A DNA stretch of 5,013 nt from CAZGYE01 sp964530165. GTDB taxonomy: Bacteria > Planctomycetota > Planctomycetia > Planctomycetales > Planctomycetaceae. Below are positions 1 to 5,013 of this stretch, one piece after another. The position numbers were made by a program, and so were the translations under genes. The notes under the pieces were generated by a model. The model was given only the letters and a program-made list of their open reading frames with translations, searched no databases and was not told where the DNA came from. How positions within the stretch are numbered: the stretch's first letter is position 1; each line of letters begins with the position of its first letter. The stretch spans positions 1 through 5,013 of the forward strand of contig CAZGYE010000361.1 of the NCBI GenBank assembly GCA_964530165.1. The letters are read 5' to 3'.

Positions 1-862
1 GTACCGGGTCCTGCAGCACGACCCCGTGCATGTTGCCGTCGCGGAGAGCTGCGACGACGCGCGGGTCGGAGTCGAAGCCGATAAACTTGACCTTCCCGGC
101 CAGGCGAATGTTCTCCAGCGCCTTGAGCATGCCCTTGTTGTTCGGCTCGCAGACTGTGAACGCTCCGTCGACTTCGTTCTTGTGTTGCAGCAGCAACGAG
201 TCGGAAATCCGCAAGGCTTCCTCCTCCTTTGACCCGACGCGTTGACTTTCCGAAAGAATCGTGATGCCCGGAAACTTTTTGAGCGTGTCGAGGAAGCCTG
301 CTTCGCGCTGTTCGGTGCTCTCGCTGCCCGCCTGATAGCGCAGCAGAATCACGTCGCCTTTCCCGTCGAGGATCTTCGCCATGTACTCGCCCGCGAGGAC
401 TCCGCCGTGACGGTTGTCGGTGGCGATGTGGCTGACGATGTCGCTCTCATCGCTGAGCGCGCTGTCGAAGATGACTGTGGGGATATTGCGGCGTTTTGCG
501 CGATTCACCACCGGTACGAACGCGTCCCGGTCGATCGGGGCCAGACAAATCCCGTCGACCCGCTGCGCGATGAAACTGTCGACGATCTTGATTTGCCCCT
601 CTTTGTCCTTTTCGCTCTCGGGGCCTTTCCAGATGACTTCGACGCCGTCGAGCTCTTCGGCCGCCTGCGCGGCCCCGAAATGGACCGATTTCCAGAAATC
701 GTGCGTCGTCCCTTTGGGAATGACGGCAATCCGAAACGTCTTCTGTCCGGCCCCATTTCCCTCGCGGGGCGAACCTCCGCTGCCGGCCGGCGGGTTCGAC
801 GTCCTCTCCCCGCAACCAATCACCAGAGCGAGAACAAGCAGCCAGGCAACACGCGGACGCAT
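1..862 (-). CDS. Sugar-type ABC transporter substrate-binding lipoprotein (RbsB-like, periplasmic-binding-protein 4 fold), C-terminus beyond the window
   Basis: Read on the minus strand from ATG at 862-860, the frame stays open for 287 codons to the window edge, so the 3' end is missing. Residues 5-16 are hydrophobic and end in a lipobox V14-I15-G16-C17, indicating a lipoprotein with mature Cys17. A low-complexity Gly/Pro/Ser linker (about 20-40) follows, then the binding fold: RIAVIPKGTTHDFW (44-57), ICLAPIDRDAF (105-115), PTVIFDS (128-134), TDNRHGGVLAGEYM (148-161) and KFIGFDSDP (259-267). These are landmarks of RbsB-like proteins that bind sugars or similar small ligands and pass them to an ABC permease. 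The start is supported by GGAG (plus-strand CTCC, 871-874) 8 bases upstream. The ligand cannot be read from sequence, and no ATPase or permease gene lies in the window. It is divergent from the MFS gene. A sensory role with a two-component system is an alternative. Confidence 0.9.
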   Translation of the reverse strand, partial: MRPRVAWLLVLALVIGCGERTSNPPAGSGGSPREGNGAGQKTFRIAVIPKGTTHDFWKSVHFGAAQAAEELDGVEVIWKGPESEKDKEGQIKIVDSFIAQRVDGICLAPIDRDAFVPVVNRAKRRNIPTVIFDSALSDESDIVSHIATDNRHGGVLAGEYMAKILDGKGDVILLRYQAGSESTEQREAGFLDTLKKFPGITILSESQRVGSKEEEALRISDSLLLQHKNEVDGAFTVCEPNNKGMLKALENIRLAGKVKFIGFDSDPRVVAALRDGNMHGVVLQDPV

Positions 863-870
863 GAGGGAAA

Positions 871-874
871 CTCC
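871..874 (-). promoter_or_regulatory. Shine-Dalgarno site of the substrate-binding protein gene
   Basis: On the minus strand the sequence reads GGAG followed by 8 bases and then ATG (862-860). The spacing is good for a ribosome binding site, and it supports this start over any upstream one. It is the only clear Shine-Dalgarno site among the three visible start regions. Confidence 0.6.
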
Positions 875-964
875 GAAAGTTCGTGGAACAGTCGCATCGA
901 TGTCGCAGATCCGTCAATCGCGGCAGAGGCTTCATCGTAGCAGCGCGGCCGAGTCGGTCCAAGC

Positions 965-1065
965 GTGCGGAAAAGGGGACAGGTCCAATTTGTGCGAAGC
1001 ACCCTTCGGGCCGTTCCGGCAAATTGGACCTGTCTGCCGCGGCGGACCTGTCCCCTTTTCCGCAC
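965..1065. repeat. Nested palindromic REP-like element (AAAAGGGGACAGGTCC family)
   Basis: The left arm 965-986 (GTGCGGAAAAGGGG then ACAGGTCC) is the exact reverse complement of 1044-1065, a 22-bp outer stem. The overlapping segment 978-992 (GACAGGTCCAATTTG) is also the exact reverse complement of 1020-1034, a 15-bp inner stem. The word GACAGGTCC therefore occurs once forward and twice reversed (1026-1034, 1044-1052), and the two right arms compete for one left arm. The inner loop contains a 5-bp hairpin (995-999 with 1004-1008), and GCCGCGGC (1036-1043) separates the right arms. From memory, similar AAAAGGGGACAG words occur as dispersed repeats linked to REP-associated tyrosine transposases; assignment to that class is inference. 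It fills most of the divergent intergenic region, where it could affect transcription of either gene. No transposase is present, so it would be a non-autonomous copy. Confidence 0.8.
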
Positions 1066-1068
1066 CCT

Positions 1069-1082
1069 GAATTCCGAATTCC
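1069..1082. repeat. Two tandem copies of GAATTCC
   Basis: GAATTCC occurs back to back at 1069-1075 and 1076-1082, four bases after the palindromic element ends and 26 bases before the MFS start codon. A third partial match (CCGAAT) follows at 1085-1090. It may mark the edge of the inserted repeat or be simple slippage. No function is claimed. Confidence 0.6.
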
Positions 1083-1107
1083 CACCGAATGCGTTAAGTT
1101 ACGTGGC

Positions 1108-2469
1108 ATGTTTGAACCCGCCGCGAAGAAGTCCAATCGTCTGCCGCCGCTCTCGCGAGACCCGTCGTTCTGGGGGATGACCGCCACACAGTTCCTCGGC
1201 GCCTTCAACGACAACCTGTTCAAACAACTGGTGCTGCTGATCTGCGTCGATTACGCCGCCCGGCGACCGACCGGAGAAGACGTCTACCAGCCGATTGCGA
1301 TGGCGCTGTTCGCGATTCCGTTCGTGCTGTTTTCGGGTTTCGGCGGCTGGCTGTCGGACCGGCACAGCAAACGGACGATCGTCGTGTTGTGCAAAGTGGC
1401 CGAGATTGCGGTGATGCTCTTGGGAATGGTTGCTTTTCTCTCGGGTCGGCTGTCCGCGCTGTTCGTGGTGCTGTTTTGCATGAGCACTCAAAGTGCTTAT
1501 TTCGGGCCGGCGAAGTACGGCATCCTGCCGGAGATGCTGCGGGAACGCGATTTGCCGCAAGCCAACGGCGTGATTCAAATGACGACGTTTGTGGCCATCA
1601 TTTTTGGAATGGCCGCTGCGGGATTCTCGAAGCAGTGGTTCGGAGATCGGCTGTGGGTCGTCAGCGGAATGTGCATCAGCATTGCGGTGCTGGGCACGCT
1701 CTCGTCGCTGGCGGTCCGCAAAGTGCCGGTCGCTCATCCGGGTCTGGCGTTTGGCGTCTCGGCACTGGGGATCAACCGGGACACCTGGAAGCTGCTGCGA
1801 TCCGATCGTCAACTGTTTGGGGTGCTCATGATTTCGTCGCTGTTCTGGTTCATTGGCGGAGTCGTCCAACCAGCCGTCAACGCGTTCGGCAAACTACAGA
1901 TGAGAATCGGCGACGGTCGGACCAGCATCATGGCGGCCTCGATGGGTGTCGGCATTGCGGCCGGTTGTGTGTTGGCCGGCAAAGCCTCGCACAAACAAGT
2001 GAACTTCAGGCTCGTTCGATTCGGTGCATGGGGAATCGTCGCGTGCCTGGTGCTGGCGGCCGGGCTGGGGGCGGGTCATCATTCGGCTGTGGCTGTCGAC
2101 GCCGATCAGGCGTCGGCTTCCTTCTGGGACCTGATGCAGCCGGCTTCCACGTTAGAATGGCTGGCACGACTCAGTATGGGTGGACTCGGCATTGCGGCCG
2201 GTTTCTTCATCGTTCCGCTGCAGGTGTTCCTGCAGGCGCGTCCGCCGGGTGATCAAAAAGGGCGGATGATCGGTGCGATGAACTTGATCAACTGGATCGG
2301 CATCGTGTTTTCGGCCCTCTTTTACCAAGTCTGCATCAGCTTGCTCGACGCGTTCCAGTTGCGTGGTCAAACAGACAGTCTGCAGGTCAGTTGGGTCTTC
2401 GCGGCCTTAGCGGTGCTGATGCTGCCGGTTGCGGTGTTCTATCGGCCGCGTGACGAGGCACTGCAATGA
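1108..2469 (+). CDS. MFS transporter, LplT/Aas-like (probable lysophospholipid transporter)
   Basis: This 453-residue, strongly hydrophobic protein has about 12 predicted membrane segments. Diagnostic points are QFLGAFNDNLFK (28-39) in the first helix, an MFS motif-A loop GWLSDRHSKR (80-89) between helices 2 and 3, YFGPAKYGILPEML (131-144), and a late VPLQVFLQ (369-376) followed by GRMIGAMNLINW (385-396). This combination is typical of LplT and the membrane half of Aas, which flip lysophospholipids across the inner membrane for re-acylation. Substrate assignment is inference from family. E. coli LplT has about 400 residues; this one is longer mainly through a loop around 321-350. The frame is open upstream to 883, but that stretch translates the palindromic repeat, so ATG 1108 is preferred; it has no clear Shine-Dalgarno site. 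ATG 1177 follows a G-run but would leave almost nothing before the conserved first helix. No acyltransferase (PlsC-like) gene or domain is adjacent. Confidence 0.87.
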   Translation: MFEPAAKKSNRLPPLSRDPSFWGMTATQFLGAFNDNLFKQLVLLICVDYAARRPTGEDVYQPIAMALFAIPFVLFSGFGGWLSDRHSKRTIVVLCKVAEIAVMLLGMVAFLSGRLSALFVVLFCMSTQSAYFGPAKYGILPEMLRERDLPQANGVIQMTTFVAIIFGMAAAGFSKQWFGDRLWVVSGMCISIAVLGTLSSLAVRKVPVAHPGLAFGVSALGINRDTWKLLRSDRQLFGVLMISSLFWFIGGVVQPAVNAFGKLQMRIGDGRTSIMAASMGVGIAAGCVLAGKASHKQVNFRLVRFGAWGIVACLVLAAGLGAGHHSAVAVDADQASASFWDLMQPASTLEWLARLSMGGLGIAAGFFIVPLQVFLQARPPGDQKGRMIGAMNLINWIGIVFSALFYQVCISLLDAFQLRGQTDSLQVSWVFAALAVLMLPVAVFYRPRDEALQ

Positions 2470-2519
2470 GCGCTGCCGATTGTCGCCGATCATTTGCCCT
2501 TGATCACACCACGATGTGA

Positions 2520-2547
2520 AGAAACTCCGTTAAAACAAGGAGTTTCT
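2520..2547. repeat. 9-bp inverted repeat downstream of the MFS gene
   Basis: AGAAACTCC (2520-2528) is the exact reverse complement of GGAGTTTCT (2539-2547), with a 10-base A-rich loop between. It starts 50 bases after the MFS stop codon. It could help end MFS transcription, but no T-run follows, so it is not a standard intrinsic terminator. Its right arm overlaps a second inverted repeat (2542-2550 with 2609-2617), so the two stems exclude each other. Confidence 0.55.
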
Positions 2548-2617
2548 GGATGTAGTGCGCTGGCCTTTGGAGCCAGAGGCTGGAGGTTCGAATCCTCCCG
2601 GGGATACTTCCAGAAAC
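2542..2617. repeat. 9-bp inverted repeat bracketing the tRNA fragment
   Basis: GTTTCTGGA (2542-2550) is the exact reverse complement of TCCAGAAAC (2609-2617). The pair encloses the tRNA fragment with 2-3 bases to spare on each side. The right arm runs into ACCA (2616-2619), which mimics a discriminator base plus CCA. The T arm is not at the canonical distance from this stem, so a standard cloverleaf does not form. It could be the end sequences of an insertion, the closing stem of a structured RNA, or chance. Confidence 0.5.
2553..2606 (+). pseudogene. tRNA 3' fragment, Gln(UUG)-like, lacking the 5' half
   Basis: The sequence starts like the end of a D arm (TAGTGCG, 2553-2559). It continues with a perfect anticodon arm: stem CTGGC (2560-2564), loop CTTTGGA with U33 and anticodon UUG at 2567-2569, stem GCCAG (2572-2576). 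A 5-base variable loop (2577-2581) and a perfect T arm follow: GGAGG, TTCGAAT, CCTCC (2582-2598). The next 7 bases (CGGGGAT) and A2606 sit where an acceptor 3' strand and discriminator would be, but no matching ATCCCCG-like 5' strand or left half of the D arm exists upstream. Glutamine tRNAs normally carry G2-C71 and G3-C70, which this strand cannot form, so the acceptor part may be unrelated sequence. No encoded CCA follows A2606. I read it as a tRNA relic, possibly an attachment-site remnant; a functional minimal tRNA is unlikely. Confidence 0.65.
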
Positions 2618-2794
2618 CAATGGCCTGCAAAAGGTTTGAGGTTTTCTTCTACGCCTTCCGGATCGGCCGTGCGAAAAACAGCCGTGCTGACTGGCACTTC
2701 GGGCTGGTTGAGAGAGAATGAACGGTTCCAGCCTTGTGTTTTCGTGGTTTTCCTTGTCCGCAGTGCAATCTGTACAGAATTTACTGGTCAGGCC

Positions 2795-3709
2795 GTGTCC
2801 GGTTCAGCATCCGAAGCCGAAGAACGAGTCGATTTTTTCACGCTGTGGCGGCTGGGAGGATTGTCGATTTGGCGGCTGATTCGCCAGTCAGTCGACGGCT
2901 ACCGCGCCCACCAGTTCGATGCGCGGAGTGCCCAATTTGCCTACTACTCGATGCTGGCATTGGCGCCGCTGCTGATCGTGATCATTGCCTGCGTCGCCCA
3001 ATTCCCGCTGGAGGGCGCGCTCGAAAGACAAGGGGTGCTCGAAAGCTTCTTGAAAGCTGTCGCCAAAGGAATGCCCGAAAATGTCGTCGAGCTGATCAAG
3101 GACCAGATTCGTAATATCCAGGCGCATTCGACTTGGCAGTTGATCGTCGTCGGTCTGGCGCTGCTTGGAATTGCCGGCTCGCGGGTGTTCCTGACAATGG
3201 GAGCCGGGCTGGACGCCGCCTACAACGTCGACGTCCGCCGCCGTTTCTGGAAAGCCAGCAGTGTGTCGCTGGCATTGACCGTCGGCGTGTCGCTGTTGCT
3301 GCTGGCGGCGATGGTCTTGCTGGTCGTCGGGCCCCTGATCACCCGGCTCGTCACCGACACGGTCCACATTCCCTGGAATCGGCTGCTATTCTACACGGGC
3401 ATTCGCTGGGGGGTGGCCTGCGGCTTTCTGCTGATTTCCACGTCGGTCATCTACTGCGTCGTGCCCAGCGTCCAGTTGCCGTGGTACCCGCTTTCGCCGG
3501 GCAGCCTGTTCGCCACCGTTGGCTGGGTCATCGTGACACAAGGCTTCCGCGCCTACGTCGAGAATCTGGGCCGCTACAACGAAACCTACGGCGCCCTGGG
3601 CGGCGTAGTCGTGCTGATGATCTGGTTCTATCTCACCGGGTCGCTGCTGCTGATGGGCGGCCAGATCAACAGCGTCATCCACCGCGCGGCAGGCGGCAGA
3701 AAGCAGTAG
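2795..3709 (+). CDS. YihY/virulence factor BrkB family inner-membrane protein
   Basis: From GTG 2795 this gives 304 residues, the usual size for the family. About six membrane segments are visible (roughly 48-68, 115-135, 157-182, 203-223, 233-251, 266-288). Family landmarks are the N-terminal region with SAQFAYYSMLALAPLL (45-60), LDAAYNV (139-145) after the second helix, and the C-terminal YNETYGALGG (261-270) followed by VVVLMIWFYLTGSLLLMGGQ (271-290) and IN. The family was once called ribonuclease BN by mistake; its real function is unsettled, with transport or envelope roles proposed. The frame is open upstream to GTG 2555, but that part crosses the tRNA fragment and lacks family features. 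GTG 2744 would add 17 residues and cannot be excluded. There is no strong Shine-Dalgarno site before 2795. The C-terminus is a short basic tail ending GGRKQ. Confidence 0.87.
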   Translation: MSGSASEAEERVDFFTLWRLGGLSIWRLIRQSVDGYRAHQFDARSAQFAYYSMLALAPLLIVIIACVAQFPLEGALERQGVLESFLKAVAKGMPENVVELIKDQIRNIQAHSTWQLIVVGLALLGIAGSRVFLTMGAGLDAAYNVDVRRRFWKASSVSLALTVGVSLLLLAAMVLLVVGPLITRLVTDTVHIPWNRLLFYTGIRWGVACGFLLISTSVIYCVVPSVQLPWYPLSPGSLFATVGWVIVTQGFRAYVENLGRYNETYGALGGVVVLMIWFYLTGSLLLMGGQINSVIHRAAGGRKQ

Positions 3710-3804
3710 GAGGATTGCTGCTCGCTGCAAACGGGCACCCGCTGATCTTACTGCTGAGCCAAACCAGTTCACGGTAAACCAGGACAGCCCCTTCCGGCCC
3801 TCTA
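3710..3804. other. Convergent spacer between the YihY and TolC-family genes
   Basis: Ninety-five bases separate two convergent stop codons. Only weak hairpins are present (for example CGG/CCG around a GCAC loop within CGGGCACCCG), and there is no T-run, so I cannot call a bidirectional intrinsic terminator here. The word AAACCAG occurs twice around 3762-3781 without obvious meaning. Confidence 0.5.
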
Positions 3805-5013
3805 TCAGGTGGCATCGGGTTCGGGGGGTGGAGGTGGCGGGACGTGCATTTTGCGTGGCGGCTGGGCGGTGGAGTCACCCTCAGAAGTGAAGATGTCGTA
3901 CACATCAAAAATCGATCCCTTTTCGAAATGGACGTTCTTGATCGCCAGGGAGTATTCCACCAACGAGCGAAAATAGCGGCTTTCCGCGTCGCTCACGCGT
4001 CGTTGCGCATCGAGGATCTGGTCAAGACGGCCCGGACGTCCGCGTCCGGCCTTCTCCTGCGCTTGCAACGCGGCAAGAAGTCGTTTCGCAGACTGGCGCC
4101 GGTTAAAGTTCGTTTGACAAACCATGTAGGCACGATCCACTTCCGCCGTGATATTCGCCAAGTCGTGAACGATTTGGCGTTCCTGCTCGCGCAGAACTGC
4201 TCGTTCTCTTGCCAAGGCCAATTCGGCATTCTGCACGGCTGAATGCCCGCGTCGAAAGCCGATTGGCATTGAAAACTCAACACCGAGTTGCCATTCCTGG
4301 AAGTCTCCACTCACCAGGGTGTCAACCGCATTATCGAACCGAGCGACACCATGACCGTCGCTGTCAAGCAGGTTTTCGCCGAATCCACGCCACCGGTATT
4401 GACCAACAAGATCGAGTTGTGGCGTAAGGAAGTTTCGAGCGGCAGTCAATTCCATGTCGCGTCGTTTTACTCTGAGCCGTTGTCTACGCAGCTCTGGACG
4501 TCGCCCAAATGCTTCCGCAACATTTGCTTGCCAGTCATAAGTGATTCGGGCCAAATTTGGCTCGTCCATGGGTCGAATCAGCCGATCGTCTGTCACAGGC
4601 ACCCCCATCAGCAACCGTAACCGCCGTTCCGCAAGCTGGACGCCACCAGTTCCACGAAACGCACCCCCTCTGTTTCCGGCGTTTGATCGTGTGCCTTCCA
4701 CTTGTCGTCCGGCTAAGGAATCTTGAACTTCCGCTTGGAAACGGAAGAACTGCTCTTGTGCGAGGGCTTCACGGTCTTCCTCACTTCCGGCGCGTCCCGC
4801 CTTGCGTAATGCGGCAACCGCCTGCCACGTCTTCAAGCTCGCGTCGCGCGCCTTGATCTTTGCATCAAGGTCTCGATAGGCGAAATACAACTCCCAGTAC
4901 GCATTGACGACGTCGCTGACAAAATTTTGTACTCCGATCTCGAAATCAACTTGACTGATTTTGTGGCTGATGCGAGCAATCTCAATGCCATTCGACACGC
5001 CGGGAATCGCACC
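3805..5013 (-). CDS. TolC-family outer-membrane efflux protein, N-terminus beyond the window
   Basis: The frame is open from the right edge to TGA (3807-3805), giving the last 402 residues. GTG at 4998 is only an internal Val codon; the open frame continues past it. TolC/OEP proteins form trimeric outer-membrane channels with long periplasmic helices that dock to RND or ABC exporters through adaptor proteins. Visible here (numbering from the edge) are a helix with NAYWELYFAYRDLDAKI (37-53), a long charged helix up to about 103, a Gly/Arg/Asn-rich segment (103-124), a second helix with LAERRLRLLMGVP (127-139), RRPELRRQRL (171-180) typical of the second OEP repeat, a beta-rich part (198-252) with LTPQLDLVGQYRWRG, and a second helical hairpin (256-360). 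The tail after about 380 is low complexity with six consecutive prolines (392-397). No adaptor or pump gene is in view, so the substrate is unknown. Confidence 0.9.
   Translation of the reverse strand, partial: GAIPGVSNGIEIARISHKISQVDFEIGVQNFVSDVVNAYWELYFAYRDLDAKIKARDASLKTWQAVAALRKAGRAGSEEDREALAQEQFFRFQAEVQDSLAGRQVEGTRSNAGNRGGAFRGTGGVQLAERRLRLLMGVPVTDDRLIRPMDEPNLARITYDWQANVAEAFGRRPELRRQRLRVKRRDMELTAARNFLTPQLDLVGQYRWRGFGENLLDSDGHGVARFDNAVDTLVSGDFQEWQLGVEFSMPIGFRRGHSAVQNAELALARERAVLREQERQIVHDLANITAEVDRAYMVCQTNFNRRQSAKRLLAALQAQEKAGRGRPGRLDQILDAQRRVSDAESRYFRSLVEYSLAIKNVHFEKGSIFDVYDIFTSEGDSTAQPPRKMHVPPPPPPEPDAT

Larger units (their letters stand above)
2470..2794. other. Intergenic region between the MFS and YihY genes
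   Basis: About 325 bases without a credible protein gene. The left half holds the competing inverted repeats and the tRNA fragment. The right half (2620-2794) contains a direct repeat of GCCGTGC (2666-2672 and 2681-2687) and a weak hairpin (GTGC 2684-2687 with GCAC 2694-2697). I see no convincing -35/-10 promoter pair for the downstream gene. The length and contents argue that the flanking genes are not co-transcribed as a tight operon. Confidence 0.6.

Noticed and set aside
242..940. Plus-strand open frame of 232 codons
   Set aside because: It lies antisense to the substrate-binding protein gene, whose lipobox and binding-fold motifs are clear; the plus-strand product is charged low-complexity sequence with no recognisable domain.
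883..1107. Upstream in-frame extension of the MFS transporter from ATG 883
   Set aside because: The added 75 residues are a translation of the palindromic repeat and spacer, have no family similarity, and sit before the normal N-terminus; ATG 1108 gives a standard start.
447..1223. Minus-strand open frame of 258 codons
   Set aside because: It overlaps the substrate-binding gene in another frame, crosses the repeat and runs into the MFS gene; its Arg-rich composition is typical of a shadow frame in GC-rich DNA.
1389..2252. Plus-strand open frame of 287 codons inside the MFS gene
   Set aside because: It is an alternate frame of a clear membrane transporter and its product is Arg/Gly/Cys-rich without membrane segments or motifs.
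2544..2619. A complete functional tRNA of 76 bases with encoded CCA
   Set aside because: The acceptor-like stem and ACCA end fit, but the D arm is missing and ten extra bases separate the T arm from the 3' stem strand, so the canonical cloverleaf cannot form.
2494..2721. 75-codon frame across the tRNA fragment
   Set aside because: It translates the tRNA arms and spacer; no start signal and no protein features support it.
2599..2794. Circularly permuted tRNA gene with the 5' half downstream of the 3' half
   Set aside because: No segment complementary to CGGGGAT and no D-arm-like sequence occurs downstream.
2718..2879. 53-codon frame (MNGSSLVFSWF...) preceded by GAGAGA
   Set aside because: It has a short purine-rich stretch before ATG, but the stretch is too close for a good ribosome site, the product has no domain, and it overlaps the YihY start region in another frame. 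It could be a leader peptide, but nothing positive supports that.
3133..3777. Plus-strand open frame of 214 codons inside the YihY gene
   Set aside because: It is a +1 shadow of the YihY-family coding sequence, Arg/Ala/Pro-rich and without any recognisable domain.
1..5013. CRISPR array, riboswitch, integrase, transposase or toxin-antitoxin module
   Set aside because: No regularly spaced repeats, no recognisable riboswitch core, and no open frame with such domains on either strand.

Overview
The window looks like chromosomal DNA from a planctomycete-type bacterium. The basis is moderately GC-rich DNA, poor or absent Shine-Dalgarno sequences before several genes, an outer-membrane TolC-like protein of the kind I associate with Planctomycetes, and large spaced genes rather than tight operons. 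The phylum call is an inference from protein flavour; no rRNA or marker gene is present.

Layout: (1) bases 1-862, minus strand: the N-terminal 287 residues of a lipoprotein sugar-type (RbsB-like) ABC transporter substrate-binding protein, running off the left edge. (2) 863-1107: a divergent intergenic region dominated by a nested, imperfect palindrome (965-1065) built on the word AAAAGGGGACAGGTCC, which resembles REP/RAYT-type dispersed repeats. (3) 1108-2469, plus strand: a 453-residue MFS transporter of the LplT/Aas (lysophospholipid flippase) type. (4) 2470-2794: a gene-free stretch of about 325 bases holding the 3' portion of a tRNA (Gln-like UUG anticodon arm plus T arm, no 5' half), flanked by short inverted repeats. 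(5) 2795-3709, plus strand: a YihY/BrkB-family inner-membrane protein. (6) 3710-3804: a short convergent spacer with no convincing terminator. (7) 3805-5013, minus strand: the C-terminal 402 residues of a TolC-family outer-membrane efflux protein, running off the right edge.

No shared pathway is evident. All four proteins belong to the cell envelope (periplasmic lipoprotein, two inner-membrane proteins, one outer-membrane protein), but strands, spacing and intervening repeats argue against one operon. No defence system, CRISPR array, integrase or transposase gene is visible. The unusual content is in the two intergenic regions: the REP-like palindrome placed between divergent genes, and the truncated tRNA with its flanking alternative hairpins.
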